64,000 bases of DNA from Lewinellaceae bacterium (GTDB lineage: Bacteria > Bacteroidota > Bacteroidia > Chitinophagales > Saprospiraceae). The stretch is from contig JACJYO010000009.1 of NCBI GenBank assembly GCA_020636075.1, positions 66,001-130,000 on the forward strand, written 5' to 3'. Shown piece by piece: positions 43,565-53,700 of this stretch (the stretch's first letter is position 1; the number at the start of each line of letters is the position of its first letter). Under the pieces are notes generated by a model. It ran no database searches. It saw nothing but the letters and a program-made list of their open reading frames with translations, and had not been told where the DNA came from. Both the position numbers and the translations under genes were made by a program.

Positions 43565-44080
43565 CTAAAAAAGGGAACCCTGCTCGGCAAAGCGCACCGG
43601 GTTTTCGAGGCGCAGCAGCGCCATTTTTGTATCCAGCCCGTAAAAGTAGCCCCGCAACTCCCCGGCTTTTCCGATTACCCTGTGGCAAGGCACCACGATA
43701 GCGACCGGATTGTTTCGGTTGGCCAGCCCGACTGCCCGCACGGCTTTTGGTTGCCCAATACGGTTGGCGATATCCGAATACGCGACAGTTTCCCCGTACG
43801 GAATTTGCTGCAGCGCCGCCCAAACCAGGCGATGAAATTCCGGCGCACCGCCCCAATCGAGCTTCACCGTGAATTCGCGTTGTTTCCCATCAAAATAGGC
43901 TTGAAGTTCCTGCTTGCAAACGGCTACCGGATGTTCATCCGGAATATCCTGCGTTTCCACGCCGGGTTTTTCACAGCGTTTCACGGATCGTACGCCCAGC
44001 TCGCTGCCACTAATCTCGAAAAAGCCGATCGGAGAGCCCAAATAGGATTGTACCAACATGATGAGAATGTATTGGTTCAA
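43565..44080 (-). CDS. ogt: Methylated-DNA-protein cysteine methyltransferase
   Basis: 171 residues, normal for the Ogt/MGMT family. Acceptor cysteine C132 in VVPCHRVIG. The helix-turn-helix part is IPYGETVAYSDIANRIGQPKAVRAVGLAN (93-121), containing the arginine finger of RAVG, and the active-site region ends GYFYGLDTK. Removes O6-alkyl groups from guanine in a suicide reaction. The N-terminal about 60 residues are the divergent alpha/beta domain. Its stop lies 5 bases from the stop of the TPR protein gene on the other strand. Gene name chosen by family. Confidence 0.9.
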   Translation of the reverse strand: MNQYILIMLVQSYLGSPIGFFEISGSELGVRSVKRCEKPGVETQDIPDEHPVAVCKQELQAYFDGKQREFTVKLDWGGAPEFHRLVWAALQQIPYGETVAYSDIANRIGQPKAVRAVGLANRNNPVAIVVPCHRVIGKAGELRGYFYGLDTKMALLRLENPVRFAEQGSLF

Positions 44081-44137
44081 GAGGCAATTTACGAATTGAT
44101 TTCAGGATTGCAGTGTATGGGTTTCCTGAACTGCGTT

Positions 44138-45988
44138 TCACGCCGGCTCTCCTTCCTCGGGATCACCCAGTGCCGACTGTTTTTCAAACATTTCCGCATA
44201 GTAGCCGCCGCGCAGGATCAACTCTTCGTGGGTACCTTCCTCCACAATGTGATGGTCTTCGAGCACAATGATTTTATCAAATTTCAGCATGCTGTAAATG
44301 CGGTGGGTAATGATGATCGCGGTTTTGTCCGACAGAGCCTGATCCAGATAACCGAGAATACGGCTTTCGGTATGGGTGTCTACGGCCGACAGGCAGTCGT
44401 CGAGCAGGATGATGTCGGGTTGTTTGGCAAAAGCCCGGGCTATGCTGACTCGCTGTTTTTGCCCGCCGGAAAGCGTGACACCGCGCTCACCAACCAGGCT
44501 TTCATAGCCTTTAGGCAAGCTGATTATGTCGTCGTGAACAGCCGCGCGCTTGGCGTAAAATTCGGCCTCCTCGCGGGTGAGCCCTTCCTTGCCAAAAGAA
44601 ATATTGCCCAGCACCGTATCGGAAAACAGAAAAACATCCTGCGGCACATAACCTATCCTGCGGCGAAGCAGGAACAGATCGTGCTCGCGGAGATCTTTGC
44701 CATCCATTAAAATCCGCCCTTCCGTGACATCGTACATCCGGACCAGTAGGTCGGCGATGGTGGTTTTTCCCGCACCTGTGCGCCCGACAATGGCCAGTTT
44801 CTGGCCGGGTTTGATCTCAAACGAAACCTGTTCGAGTGCCCGGATGCCCGTGTCGGGATAGACAAAGCCGACATTTTCAAAAACAATATGACCCTGGTAA
44901 ACGGAAGTGGCGGGCACCTGGTTGGAATTGGTTTCGGTCAGGGCGTTTGTTGCCTGCCCATTGGATGCCGGGTTTGTGATCGTGGGTTTTGTTTGCAAAA
45001 ACTCATTGATCCGTTTTTGCGAAGCAGCAGCTTGTTGCGTAAGCGAGGCGATCCAGCCAATGGCCGTTACCGGCCAGGTTAGCATGTTGATGTAAATGAC
45101 AAATTCGGCAATGTTGCCTGCCGTGATATTCCCTTTGACCACTTGCAAACCGCCGACGTACACGGTGATGATCGTGCTGGCGCCAACCATGAGCAGCATC
45201 AGGGGAAAGAAAAACGCATCAATCCGGATCAAACCGAGTGACTTTTGGCGGTACTGCTCGCTTTCCTCGGCAAAGTACCGGCCCATGGCGCCCTCTTGCC
45301 CATAGCTTTTCACCACCCGGATACCGCTGTACACTTCCTGGGCGGTGCTGGTCAGTTTGGACAACTGCCGCTGGATTTTTTCACTGCGTTTGTTGATGAT
45401 CGTACTGACCCAATAGATCGAAATACTCAAAAACGGCAGCGGCAACAAGGACCACAGCGTCAGCGGCACACTCACACGCAACATGGACGTAATGGCCAAA
45501 ACAAACAGAAAACTCAGATCCAACCCATACAAAATGGCGGGCCCGAGAAACATGCGCACTTTCGAAACATCCTCCGAGATGCGCGACATCAGGTCGCCCG
45601 TGCTGTTGCGTTTGTAAAACGCGAGGTCGAGTGTTTCGTAGTGGGCAAAAATTTCTTTCCGGATATCGTATTCAATCAGGCGGCTCATTACAATGATCGT
45701 CTGCCGCATGAAAAACATAAACAGCCCCATCATTATGGCCAGCGCGATCACGCCGGCGCCAAACCAGGCAATCTGGTTTCCCAATTCCTGAAACGCCTCC
45801 GGGTGGGCGGCAATACCGCCGGTTTCCTTGTAGTGCCTGACCTGCTCGACTACTGTGTCGAGGGCATTGCGAATGACTTTGGGCTGCCAAACGCGAAACC
45901 AGTTGGCCAGTCCGACAAACACAATGCCCAGTAAAAACCGCCAGCGGTAATTCCAGAAAAATTTATTGAGATAGGCCAGTTGCTGCAT
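44138..45988 (-). CDS. ABC exporter, fused membrane and ATPase half-transporter
   Basis: 616 residues: six-helix membrane part (about 15-325), an uncommon 30-residue polar linker (335-365), and a nucleotide-binding domain with Walker A GRTGAGKTT (402-410), Q-loop Q450, signature LSGGQKQR (507-514), Walker B IILLD (526-530) and H562 in the switch. The residue after Walker B is D531 in place of the catalytic glutamate, as in YheI/BmrC and TM287-type subunits of heterodimeric exporters, but no second half-transporter is adjacent. Exports lipids, drugs or peptides. An exact -7 element lies about 24 bases upstream. Confidence 0.88.
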   Translation of the reverse strand: MQQLAYLNKFFWNYRWRFLLGIVFVGLANWFRVWQPKVIRNALDTVVEQVRHYKETGGIAAHPEAFQELGNQIAWFGAGVIALAIMMGLFMFFMRQTIIVMSRLIEYDIRKEIFAHYETLDLAFYKRNSTGDLMSRISEDVSKVRMFLGPAILYGLDLSFLFVLAITSMLRVSVPLTLWSLLPLPFLSISIYWVSTIINKRSEKIQRQLSKLTSTAQEVYSGIRVVKSYGQEGAMGRYFAEESEQYRQKSLGLIRIDAFFFPLMLLMVGASTIITVYVGGLQVVKGNITAGNIAEFVIYINMLTWPVTAIGWIASLTQQAAASQKRINEFLQTKPTITNPASNGQATNALTETNSNQVPATSVYQGHIVFENVGFVYPDTGIRALEQVSFEIKPGQKLAIVGRTGAGKTTIADLLVRMYDVTEGRILMDGKDLREHDLFLLRRRIGYVPQDVFLFSDTVLGNISFGKEGLTREEAEFYAKRAAVHDDIISLPKGYESLVGERGVTLSGGQKQRVSIARAFAKQPDIILLDDCLSAVDTHTESRILGYLDQALSDKTAIIITHRIYSMLKFDKIIVLEDHHIVEEGTHEELILRGGYYAEMFEKQSALGDPEEGEPA

Positions 45989-46011
45989 GGCTGGAGGCTG
46001 TTAAAATTTAG

Positions 46012-46019
46012 CAAAGGTA
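46012..46019 (-). promoter_or_regulatory. Candidate -7 element for the ABC exporter gene
   Basis: The minus strand reads TACCTTTG, an exact TAnnTTTG match 24 bases before the ATG at 45988. No -33 TTG at the normal spacing. Confidence 0.5.
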
Positions 46020-46097
46020 TAAAAACCCAATTCCGGAGTATTGTTCACCGTTGCGGGTTAACTACAGGTAGTAGATAATATTCAACTTGCCTTCCGC

Positions 46098-46547
46098 TTA
46101 CTCTGAAACATAAAAAATGGTGTCCACTTTTTCGTGACTTCCGAGCCTAATGTCAATCAGCATACTGCCAAATACATCATGAGGGAAGTAGAGGCTGTCG
46201 TAGCCAAAACAGATCAACCAATGGCGACCTTCGGGCACTGGCTCCAGACAACCCCGGGCATCGGCGCCAGTGTTGAACTGCCTGTCGAAATAGGCGGCAG
46301 GTTTGTCATAACCCGGGAACGAATCGGCATTGTACTTGATGTACACGGTGGCGTTGGGGATTGGTACGTGGTGGTGTTGGGTGCGCACACAAATTCGGGT
46401 TGGCAGCGGTATGGATTCGGGCTCAGCAGGCCTGCAGGCAAAAAAATACAGGCTTGCAAATAAACCCAACAGCAGAACGGCCGTGCCGGTATTTTTGAAA
46501 TCAGGAACCGCTTGAACCGAGTCGGGTATGTTGTCGGGGTGTTTCAT
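46098..46547 (-). CDS. Hypothetical membrane-anchored or lipoprotein
   Basis: 149 residues. The N-terminal 20 residues are polar, then a hydrophobic stretch (TAVLLLGLFASLYFFAC, about 21-38) ends in a cysteine that may be a lipobox or simply the end of a membrane anchor. The rest is beta-rich with a carboxypeptidase-regulatory-like strand pattern (PIPNATVYIKYNADSFPGYDKPAAYF, GCLEPVPEGRHWLICFGYDSLYFPHDVF). Nothing else is recognised. It is on the minus strand, followed downstream by the ABC exporter. Confidence 0.6.
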   Translation of the reverse strand: MKHPDNIPDSVQAVPDFKNTGTAVLLLGLFASLYFFACRPAEPESIPLPTRICVRTQHHHVPIPNATVYIKYNADSFPGYDKPAAYFDRQFNTGADARGCLEPVPEGRHWLICFGYDSLYFPHDVFGSMLIDIRLGSHEKVDTIFYVSE

Positions 46548-46685
46548 GTTTTTGAATTTAGAACGCTGTTAAAACGCCGGATTGGCGGTAAGGGTTGCTG
46601 CACCGCACAGGCTTTGCCCGAATTGTCAATTTTTTTTCAAAAATACAGGCTCCAAACGGACAACTGCTGGCTCCAAAGTTTTCCT

Positions 46686-46693
46686 TAATTTTG
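46686..46693 (+). promoter_or_regulatory. Candidate -7 element for the fructose-1,6-bisphosphatase gene
   Basis: TAATTTTG is an exact TAnnTTTG match, 86 bases before the ATG at 46780, in the 232-base gap between two divergently arranged transcripts. Confidence 0.5.
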
Positions 46694-46779
46694 TGACGCC
46701 TGATAAAGGCGTATAGATTCAATGCCTTAACCAACATAAAGCGGTTCTGACTAACTGCTCACCTAATTCCACCACACGC

Positions 46780-47844
46780 ATGGCAACAGCAAAAAAAGCA
46801 CCTGAAAACGGCGTTTCGCCGCCCTTCAACCGCCCGGGCTCCCGCATTATTACACTCGATGAATTTATCATTCGCGCCGAGAAAGATTTTGATTATGCCA
46901 CCGGCGAACTCACCGGTCTGTTACGCGATATCGGCGTGGCCGCCAAAATTATCAACCGGGAGGTGAACAAAGCGGGTCTCGTCAATATTCTTGGCGTAGC
47001 CGACAGCGGCGACAATGCCTCGGGCGACAAGCAGCAGAAACTCGACGTGTACGCCAATGAAAAACTCATTGAGTGCCTGCAAAACAGCGGCGAGTGCTGT
47101 GCCATTGCCTCCGAAGAAAATGAAGATTTCCTGCAGGTACCAGCCTCCAGCTCAAAAATGAGCAACTATGTGGTCATGTTCGACCCGCTCGACGGTTCGT
47201 CCAACATCGATGTAAATGTATCGGTGGGTACCATTTTCGCCATTTACCGGCGCGTAAGCGACTCGGGCGGGCCGGCTACCATCGACGATTTTTTGCAGCC
47301 CGGCACCAAACAGGTTGCTGCGGGTTATGTGTTGTACGGCACCTCAACCGTTTTGGTGTACACCACCGGCCGTGGAGTCAACGGTTTTACGCTCGATCCC
47401 AGCATTGGTGAGTTTTGCCTCAGCCACCGGAATATGCGCATTCCTGAAAACGGACAAACCTACTCGGTGAACCAGGGCTATTATTCCAAATTTGATCTGG
47501 AGCTCCGCCGCTACATTGACAATTGCAGCGATCAGAACTACAGCCTGCGCTACATCGGCTCCATGGTAAGCGACGTACACCGGATTCTGAGCCAGGGCGG
47601 CATTTTTCTGTATCCCAGCACGCGTAAATATCCCAAGGGCAAACTGCGCCTGCTATACGAATGCAACCCGCTGTCTATGGTGGTTGAGCAGGCCGGCGGC
47701 AAGTCGATCAATACCCACCTGAAACGGATACTGGATGTGGCACCCAAAGAATTGCACCAACGCAGTACGATCGCTATCGGCTCGCCTGCAATGGTGGATG
47801 AGTTGAAAGCGTTTATTGAGCGCTATTCGGCCTTGCCGCTTTGA
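46780..47844 (+). CDS. fbp: Class 1 fructose-1,6-bisphosphatase
   Basis: 354 residues, slightly longer than the usual about 335 because of a charged N-terminal extension (residues 1-20). Gluconeogenic enzyme, dephosphorylating fructose-1,6-bisphosphate in the cytoplasm. Metal sites: SEENE at 111-115 and DPLDGSSNID at 135-144. The sugar-binding NQGYYSKFDLELR and the RYIGSMVSDVHRIL block are near 230-270. The gene stands in a plus-strand group with DUF2141 and an MlaF-like ATPase. Intact. Confidence 0.95.
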   Translation: MATAKKAPENGVSPPFNRPGSRIITLDEFIIRAEKDFDYATGELTGLLRDIGVAAKIINREVNKAGLVNILGVADSGDNASGDKQQKLDVYANEKLIECLQNSGECCAIASEENEDFLQVPASSSKMSNYVVMFDPLDGSSNIDVNVSVGTIFAIYRRVSDSGGPATIDDFLQPGTKQVAAGYVLYGTSTVLVYTTGRGVNGFTLDPSIGEFCLSHRNMRIPENGQTYSVNQGYYSKFDLELRRYIDNCSDQNYSLRYIGSMVSDVHRILSQGGIFLYPSTRKYPKGKLRLLYECNPLSMVVEQAGGKSINTHLKRILDVAPKELHQRSTIAIGSPAMVDELKAFIERYSALPL

Positions 47845-47874
47845 TTAAACTAAGCTGTTGTACAACTGGTTTCT

Positions 47875-48285
47875 ATGTTTTTTTTCCTCAGCTGTCTGTT
47901 GTTTGTTATGAAAAGTTCGGAACTCCGCATCGTTTTTACCAACCTGCAACAGCCGGAGGGCCGGTTATACGTAGCCGTTTTTGATCAAAAAGCGGATTTT
48001 CTTCAACCCGATCGTGCGCGCTTTCAGCAGATTGTTCCCGTCCGGAATACCGGTCCCCTCGAAGTGGTCATTCCCGGTGTGCCGGACGGGGCCTATGCGA
48101 TCAGCTGTTTTCACGACGTGAATGGCAATGGTGTGCTGGACAAAAATTGGTTGGGCGTACCTACCGAACCCTATTGCTTTTCAAACAATGCAAGACCCCG
48201 TTTTCGGGCGCCACGCTGGGAGGAGGCAAAGTTTTCGTTTATTGCAGGCAAAACAATACCCAGGCTGCGCCTGGAAAAATGGTAA
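47875..48285 (+). CDS. DUF2141 family exported protein
   Basis: 136 residues. N-terminal hydrophobic segment (MFFFLSCLLFVMKSS) as a short signal sequence. The core has the family pattern: LRIVFTNLQQPEGRLYVAVFD at about 17-37, then GAYAISCFHDVNGNGVLDKNWLGVPTEPYCFSNNA near 76-111. The DVNGNGVLD segment is a calcium-loop-like signature of DUF2141, probably a small beta-sandwich in the periplasm or on the surface. It starts 30 bases after fbp and is followed after 59 bases by the ATPase gene, so all three may be cotranscribed. Confidence 0.85.
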   Translation: MFFFLSCLLFVMKSSELRIVFTNLQQPEGRLYVAVFDQKADFLQPDRARFQQIVPVRNTGPLEVVIPGVPDGAYAISCFHDVNGNGVLDKNWLGVPTEPYCFSNNARPRFRAPRWEEAKFSFIAGKTIPRLRLEKW

Positions 48286-48344
48286 ACACCCGGCGAGCGT
48301 GTAATTTTGTTCCGCAACAAGCCAATAACCAACAACGACCCATC

Positions 48345-49103
48345 ATGATCCGCGCAGAACACATCTTCAAATCCTTCGAAGACCAGCAAGTGCTGAAAGA
48401 CATTTCCTTCACGTATGAGGCCGGCAAATGCAACCTCATTATTGGCCGCAGCGGATCGGGGAAAACCGTATTGATGAAAATTTTGGTGGGTTTGTTCCAG
48501 CCGACGGAGGGAAAAGTGTGGTTCGACGATGTGGACTTTACGGCACTGAACAAAAAACAAAAACGCGCCATCCGGATGAAAATGGGTATGCTGTTCCAGG
48601 GCTCGGCACTGTTCGATTCGCTGACGGTCGAACAAAACATCCGTTTCCCGCTCGATATGTTTACCCATAAAACACCGAAGGAAAAACTCGATCGGGTGAA
48701 CTACTGCCTCGAACGCGTCAACCTTACCGGGAATAACAAAAAATTTCCATCCGAGCTCTCCGGCGGTATGCAAAAACGCGTAGGCATTGCCCGGGCTATC
48801 GTGTTGGAACCCCAGTACCTGTTTTGCGACGAACCCAACTCAGGCCTCGATCCGAAAACCGCTCTGGTGATCGACGAACTCATCCGAAGCATTACTATTG
48901 AAAACGACATCACTACCATCATCAACACACACGACATGAACTCGGTGATGGAAAACGGCGACAACATCTGCTTCCTCTTCAACGGCCAGCTCGAGTGGAC
49001 CGGCAACCGTGACGAGGTGTTGGAAAGCACAAACGAGAATCTCCAGTCGTTCATCTTTGCCTCGCCGTTTTTGCAGCGCTTGCGCGAGGCGGCTATGAAG
49101 TAG
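48345..49103 (+). CDS. ABC transporter ATP-binding protein (MlaF-like)
   Basis: 252 residues from ATG 48345. The frame is open upstream to 48147, within the DUF2141 gene, but those residues have no similarity and are likely antisense noise. Walker A GRSGSGKT (34-41), Q-loop Q85, signature LSGGMQKR (138-145), Walker B YLFCDEP (158-164) with D162/E163. The DEPNSGLDPKTA segment and SGGMQKRVGIARAI are close to MlaF, the ATPase of the phospholipid/MCE transport system at the inner membrane. The permease and MCE genes are not adjacent in this window, so it works with partners elsewhere or is a stray gene. Confidence 0.9.
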   Translation: MIRAEHIFKSFEDQQVLKDISFTYEAGKCNLIIGRSGSGKTVLMKILVGLFQPTEGKVWFDDVDFTALNKKQKRAIRMKMGMLFQGSALFDSLTVEQNIRFPLDMFTHKTPKEKLDRVNYCLERVNLTGNNKKFPSELSGGMQKRVGIARAIVLEPQYLFCDEPNSGLDPKTALVIDELIRSITIENDITTIINTHDMNSVMENGDNICFLFNGQLEWTGNRDEVLESTNENLQSFIFASPFLQRLREAAMK

Positions 49104-49104
49104 A

Positions 49105-49273
49105 TTTTTTTTACCACGGAGGCACGGAGGGCACAAAGTATTGCCGCCTACGGCGGTTTTTATTTTGACAGGAAAAACATGATTTCCATGATAAAATGGG
49201 ATAATCGCGTTTATTCTTTCTAAGCCGAAGGCGACAAAACTCCGTGTTCTCCGTGCCTCCGTGGTGAAAAAAA
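49105..49273. repeat. Element with CACGGAGG terminal inverted repeats
   Basis: Left arm 49105-49134 and right arm 49244-49273 are reverse complements over 30 bases with three mismatches; the left begins with a T-run and then ACCACGGAGGCACGGAGGG. The inner 109 bases contain a CCGCCTACGGCGG hairpin and AT-rich DNA. It lies between convergent genes and could terminate both. The ends resemble the other two CACGGAGG elements of this window. Confidence 0.8.
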
Positions 49274-49274
49274 C

Positions 49275-50492
49275 TCAATTCCCCAGTTCCCGCAAGGCCA
49301 GGAAGGCCATCAAGCCCATACCGGTTTCCAGGGCTGCTTCATCGATATCGAAGGTATTGGTGTGCACCGGCGAAGTAATTCCGCGTGCAACATTGCCTGT
49401 GCCCAGGCGGTAAAAACAGGCAGGCAGTTTTTGTGAGTACCAGGCAAAATCTTCGGCGGTCAGGCGTAGCGGGAGATCCACCACCTTGCCGGGACCCAGA
49501 TATTCCACTGCCCAGTTGCGTGCGCGGGAGGTTAGCGCCTCGTCGTTGACCAACACCGGATAGCCTTTGTGAATCTGAAAATCGCAGCTACCACCCATGC
49601 TTTTGGCAATTTGTTCCGCCATACCTTTCATACGCTTATGCGCCTCCATACGCCAATCTTCATTCATGGTGCGGAAGGTGCCCTCCAGTTTTACTTCATT
49701 GGGAATAATATTGGTTGCACCGCCCGTGGAGTTGATTTTCCCAAAACTTAGTACACTGGGCAGCGTCGGGTCGGCATAGCGGCTGACGAGTTGTTGCAGG
49801 GCCACCAGAATTTGTGCAGTAATTGCGACGGGGTCAATGCAATGCTGGGGCGTGGCAGCATGACCACCTTTGCCGTTGACGGTTACATACAACTCGTCGG
49901 CGGAGGCCATGTACATGCCGGGCCGGAAACCGACCATGCCTGCCTCCAGGGGCGGGTGCACATGTTGTCCGAAAATGCCCGCCGGCTTGGGATTGCGCAG
50001 CACGCCTTCGCGGATCATCAGGCTGGCGCCACCTGGTAGAAGTTCCTCGCCGGGCTGAAAAATGCATTTCACTGTGCCGGAAAACCGGTCGCGCAGGCTG
50101 TGCAAAATGCGGGCTGCGCCCAAAAGTGCGGCCGTGTGCACATCGTGCCCGCAGGCATGCATGACGCCCTCGTTTTTTGAAGCATAGGGCACGGCATTGG
50201 CTTCCCGGATGGGCAGGGCATCCATATCGGCGCGGAGGGCCACGGTGCGTTTACCCGGTTTTTTGCCGCGAATAAGTGCTACCACGCCTGTGCCGGCCAT
50301 GCCGCGGCTGTGTTCAACACCCCATTCTGTCAGGCAGGCAGCGACAAATTTGGCTGTTTCCACTTCCTGAAAGGAGAGCTCCGGGTGCATGTGCAGGTGG
50401 CGGCGGTAGCTGATAACGTCGGAGTGGAACTGGTGGGCCAGGGCGTGGATGTGTTCGTGCATAAATTGGCTGTGGTTTGGATAATTTGGCAA
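49275..50492 (-). CDS. M20 family amidohydrolase (hippurate hydrolase/IAA-amino-acid type)
   Basis: 405 residues. Two-metal peptidase/amidohydrolase fold: metal ligands C114 and H116 in ACGHDVHT (113-120), E149/E150 in FQPGEELLPGG, H177 and H179 in FGQHVHPP, and a metal-side histidine near PVHTN at the end. The dimerisation domain is in the middle (about 190-300). Relatives hydrolyse N-acyl or N-aryl amino acids such as hippurate and indole-acetyl amino acids, or diaminopimelate derivatives. A second in-frame ATG 30 bases downstream of 50492 could be the true start; both give the full domain. Confidence 0.9.
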   Translation of the reverse strand: MPNYPNHSQFMHEHIHALAHQFHSDVISYRRHLHMHPELSFQEVETAKFVAACLTEWGVEHSRGMAGTGVVALIRGKKPGKRTVALRADMDALPIREANAVPYASKNEGVMHACGHDVHTAALLGAARILHSLRDRFSGTVKCIFQPGEELLPGGASLMIREGVLRNPKPAGIFGQHVHPPLEAGMVGFRPGMYMASADELYVTVNGKGGHAATPQHCIDPVAITAQILVALQQLVSRYADPTLPSVLSFGKINSTGGATNIIPNEVKLEGTFRTMNEDWRMEAHKRMKGMAEQIAKSMGGSCDFQIHKGYPVLVNDEALTSRARNWAVEYLGPGKVVDLPLRLTAEDFAWYSQKLPACFYRLGTGNVARGITSPVHTNTFDIDEAALETGMGLMAFLALRELGN

Positions 50493-50797
50493 ATATCGGC
50501 ACTATGGCGTTATGAGAGCAATGTGGTTTTTTTACCAAACTTCAGACTTTAATCGCCGGCAAGCTGACGTCTATCGAAGTCTCCTTTAAAATGAACTTAT
50601 GTCTTGAAAAACGGAGGTTGGTTTGAGATCTGTTTTTAAAATGCGCAGTAATTTCCAGGTGTTGGTTCTTATTGACACAATATCCGAATTGCTGGATATG
50701 GCTTGCATCCCCAGCTGCTACTGAAAGAGTTGGATGCATTTTTAATCTTAGTCATAGCCCTAAACTGACTAAAAGTATTCCATTAGCCTATACACCC
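50493..50797. other. 305-base gap between divergent genes
   Basis: Upstream region of both the amidohydrolase (minus) and the cyclase giant (plus). I see no gene and no strong hairpin. There is a one-mismatch -7-like TAATCTTAG near 50744 on the plus strand and CAAATATC near 50490 on the other. In one frame the plus strand stays open from 50672 into the cyclase, but the likely start is at 50798. Confidence 0.5.
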
Positions 50798-53700
50798 ATG
50801 ATCGCCCTAAAAATCCGTACCTTGCACCCCACTACAAAACCGCATAAGCAAGTTTTGAAACATTTCCTGCCGCACGTTATCCAGGAGAACTACCGCCACG
50901 GCCTTTTACAGGGCAGCTTGCGCGCGTATACCATGTTTGTCGACCTCAGCGGGTTTACCAGTATGACGGAGAAACTCATGGGGAAAGGAGCAGAAGGCGC
51001 AGAAGAACTCTCCGCTATTCTCAATCATGTATTCCAGCCCACTGTAACGCCAGTGTATGAGCAAGGCGGTTTTATCCCCTATTTCGCAGGCGATAGTTTC
51101 ACGGCTATTTTCCCCACAAAAGAGGCCACTGGCAAGGGCGATGCGGCAGTTGCAGCTGCCGCCCGGGAGGCAATGGGTGCCGCCGTGTTGCACACTGCCC
51201 GTGCCACTATCCAGCGATTTATCAAAGAACAACAACAACCTGATTCACTCTTCGCCCAACACCATATCGGCATCAAGATCGGGTTGTCGGAGGGCGTGGT
51301 TGATTGGGGCATTGTTGGGAACCGGCGCAAGGGCTACTACTTTCGCGGGGCTGCTATCGACGGTTGCGCGCAGGCACAAGTTCAAGCCGGGAGCCTGGAA
51401 GTGGTGTGCGACCAGGCTTTTCTGGATGCCGCACCAGGCATGTCTTTGCGATCAGTAGCGCTTCGGAATGGGTATCACCGGCTCAACCTGGACAAGATCC
51501 CGGAGTACGAACCCGGAACCAAACGGGTAAAACTTCCGAAGCCTGACCCTGCCATTGCCACGGAGTTTTTGCCGGAAGAAGCGTTTGCCGAAGGCAATGC
51601 CGGCGAATTTCGCAATGTGGTCAGTGTGTTTCTCTCATTTTCCGGTGTCGACAGCCACCAGGCACTTGACCACTTCGCCGCATTGGTGCTCGATCAGAGC
51701 CTCAACTTCGGCGGTTATTTCAAAGAAATTGATTTTGGCGACAAGGGTGGCCTCATGTTTTGCATTTTTGGCGCACCGGTTTCCTTTGAAAACAATACCG
51801 AACGCGCGCTCGAATTCATTGCTGCCGTACAGGAAGAACTTCAGCATCTCGAAACGCTTACCGGCGCCCGATACCGCATCGGCATCTCTTCGGGCATGGC
51901 CTTTACCGGCGTTATCGGAAGCCCCGAGCGTTGCCAGTATGCTGCTGTGGGCGCACGGGTCAACCTGGCCGCCCGGCTTATGGCAAAAGCATCGTGGGGA
52001 GAGGTAGTTGCCGACGACAATGTGCAGCACAACCGCAATTTCAAATTCGTATTTCGCGGTGACGAACAGTACAAGGGTTTTGTCAATAAAATTCCTACGT
52101 ACTTGCTCAGCGGGCGCAACCTCGGCGGGCGCTCCTCGTTTACCGGTGAATATTATGGCCGGGCGACAGAACTTCGAACACTTCAGGAATTTGCAGCGCC
52201 TGTGCGCGACGGTCGCTTTGCCGGTGTCGCTTTTGTTTACGGCGAAGCCGGAATTGGGAAAAGCCGCCTGAGTTACGAGTTTCGCCGTTCCATGCGCGAC
52301 ACGATGGCGCTCAGCTGGTTCAACTGCCAGAGCGACCAGATCTTGCGCAAGCCCTTCAACCCCTTTATTTATTTTCTTAAAAACTATTTTGAACAAAGCC
52401 CGGACAATAGTCCGGCAAAAAACCAGGAACTCTTCGAGTCGAACTTCCTGGAATTGATGTACGATCTCACGGAGAGCCGGCACGGAGAGGCCGATGCTAT
52501 TCGGCGTGAAATCGCGCGTACGCAGAGTATCCTGGCGGCCCTGGTCGGCATCACGTATCCCGGCTCGTTGTGGGAGCAACTCGACGCGCGCGGCCGCTAT
52601 CAGAATGCCCTGTCGGCAATGGCTAATTTATTTGTTGCCGAGTCGATCCTGCAACCTGCCGTCATCGAACTGGAAGATACGCACTGGTACGACGACATGT
52701 CGCGCGAATTTCTTGCCCAGTTTATCCGCCGCGCGCAAGGCTACCCATTGTTTTTCCTTGCCACCAGTCGCTACGAGGATGATGGCAGTAAGTCCTATAT
52801 TTTCCGGCGCAATGTGTTGCAGGAACTGTCCATCCCGTTTTGCGAACTGGACCTGAATTTTTTACAACCCGACGACTTGCGCGCATTTGCGGAGGCCCGG
52901 CTGGGAGGCGTGCTGCATGCCGATCTGATTGAACTGTTGCAACGCATGACGCAGGGTAACCCCTTTTACCTGGAGCAAATGGCCGATTACTTTCAGGAGG
53001 CCGACATGTTGAAAAACTCTGGCGGGGTATTGCAACTGAAAAATCAGGAAATTCAGGTGTCCGACTCCGTTAAACAGATCATGATGGCCCGTATCGACCG
53101 GCTTAGCGGTCTGGTTAAGGAAACGGTGAAAGCGGCGGCGGTAATCGGGCGGGAATTTGAACTGCCGGTCTTGTCGGCCGTAATGGCGCGTCAGGAAGAG
53201 TTTGCCCGCCGCAACGGCGACCTTGACCTGGTGCTCAAAGAGCAAATCCAGACAGCGGAAAAATGGCAGATCTGGCACGCCATGAACGAGCTGCGGTACA
53301 TATTCCGGCACTCGCTGTTGCGCGAAGCGGCGTATGACATGCAGTTGCGCACGCGCCTGCGGGAATTGCATCAACTCATCGCCGAGGCGATCGAACACCT
53401 CTACCCGAATTCGGAGGAACGTTTCGTTGATCTTGCCTTCCACTACGAGCAGGCCGAGGTGACCAAAAAGACCAACAAATACCTGGAAAAAGCTGCTCAG
53501 TATGCCCAGCGCAACTTCCTTAACCGCCAGGCACTCCAGTATTACGGCAAGCTGATCGACAACTTGCTGGAGGGTGGAAAAAAGAGCAAAAAACTGGTCA
53601 AGTTTCTGCTGCGCAAAGGTGCTGTACACGAGCTCATCGGGCAGTGGGAAGAAAGCGAAACGATGTATCGCGACGGATTGGTTCGTGCCAAAGCGCTCAA

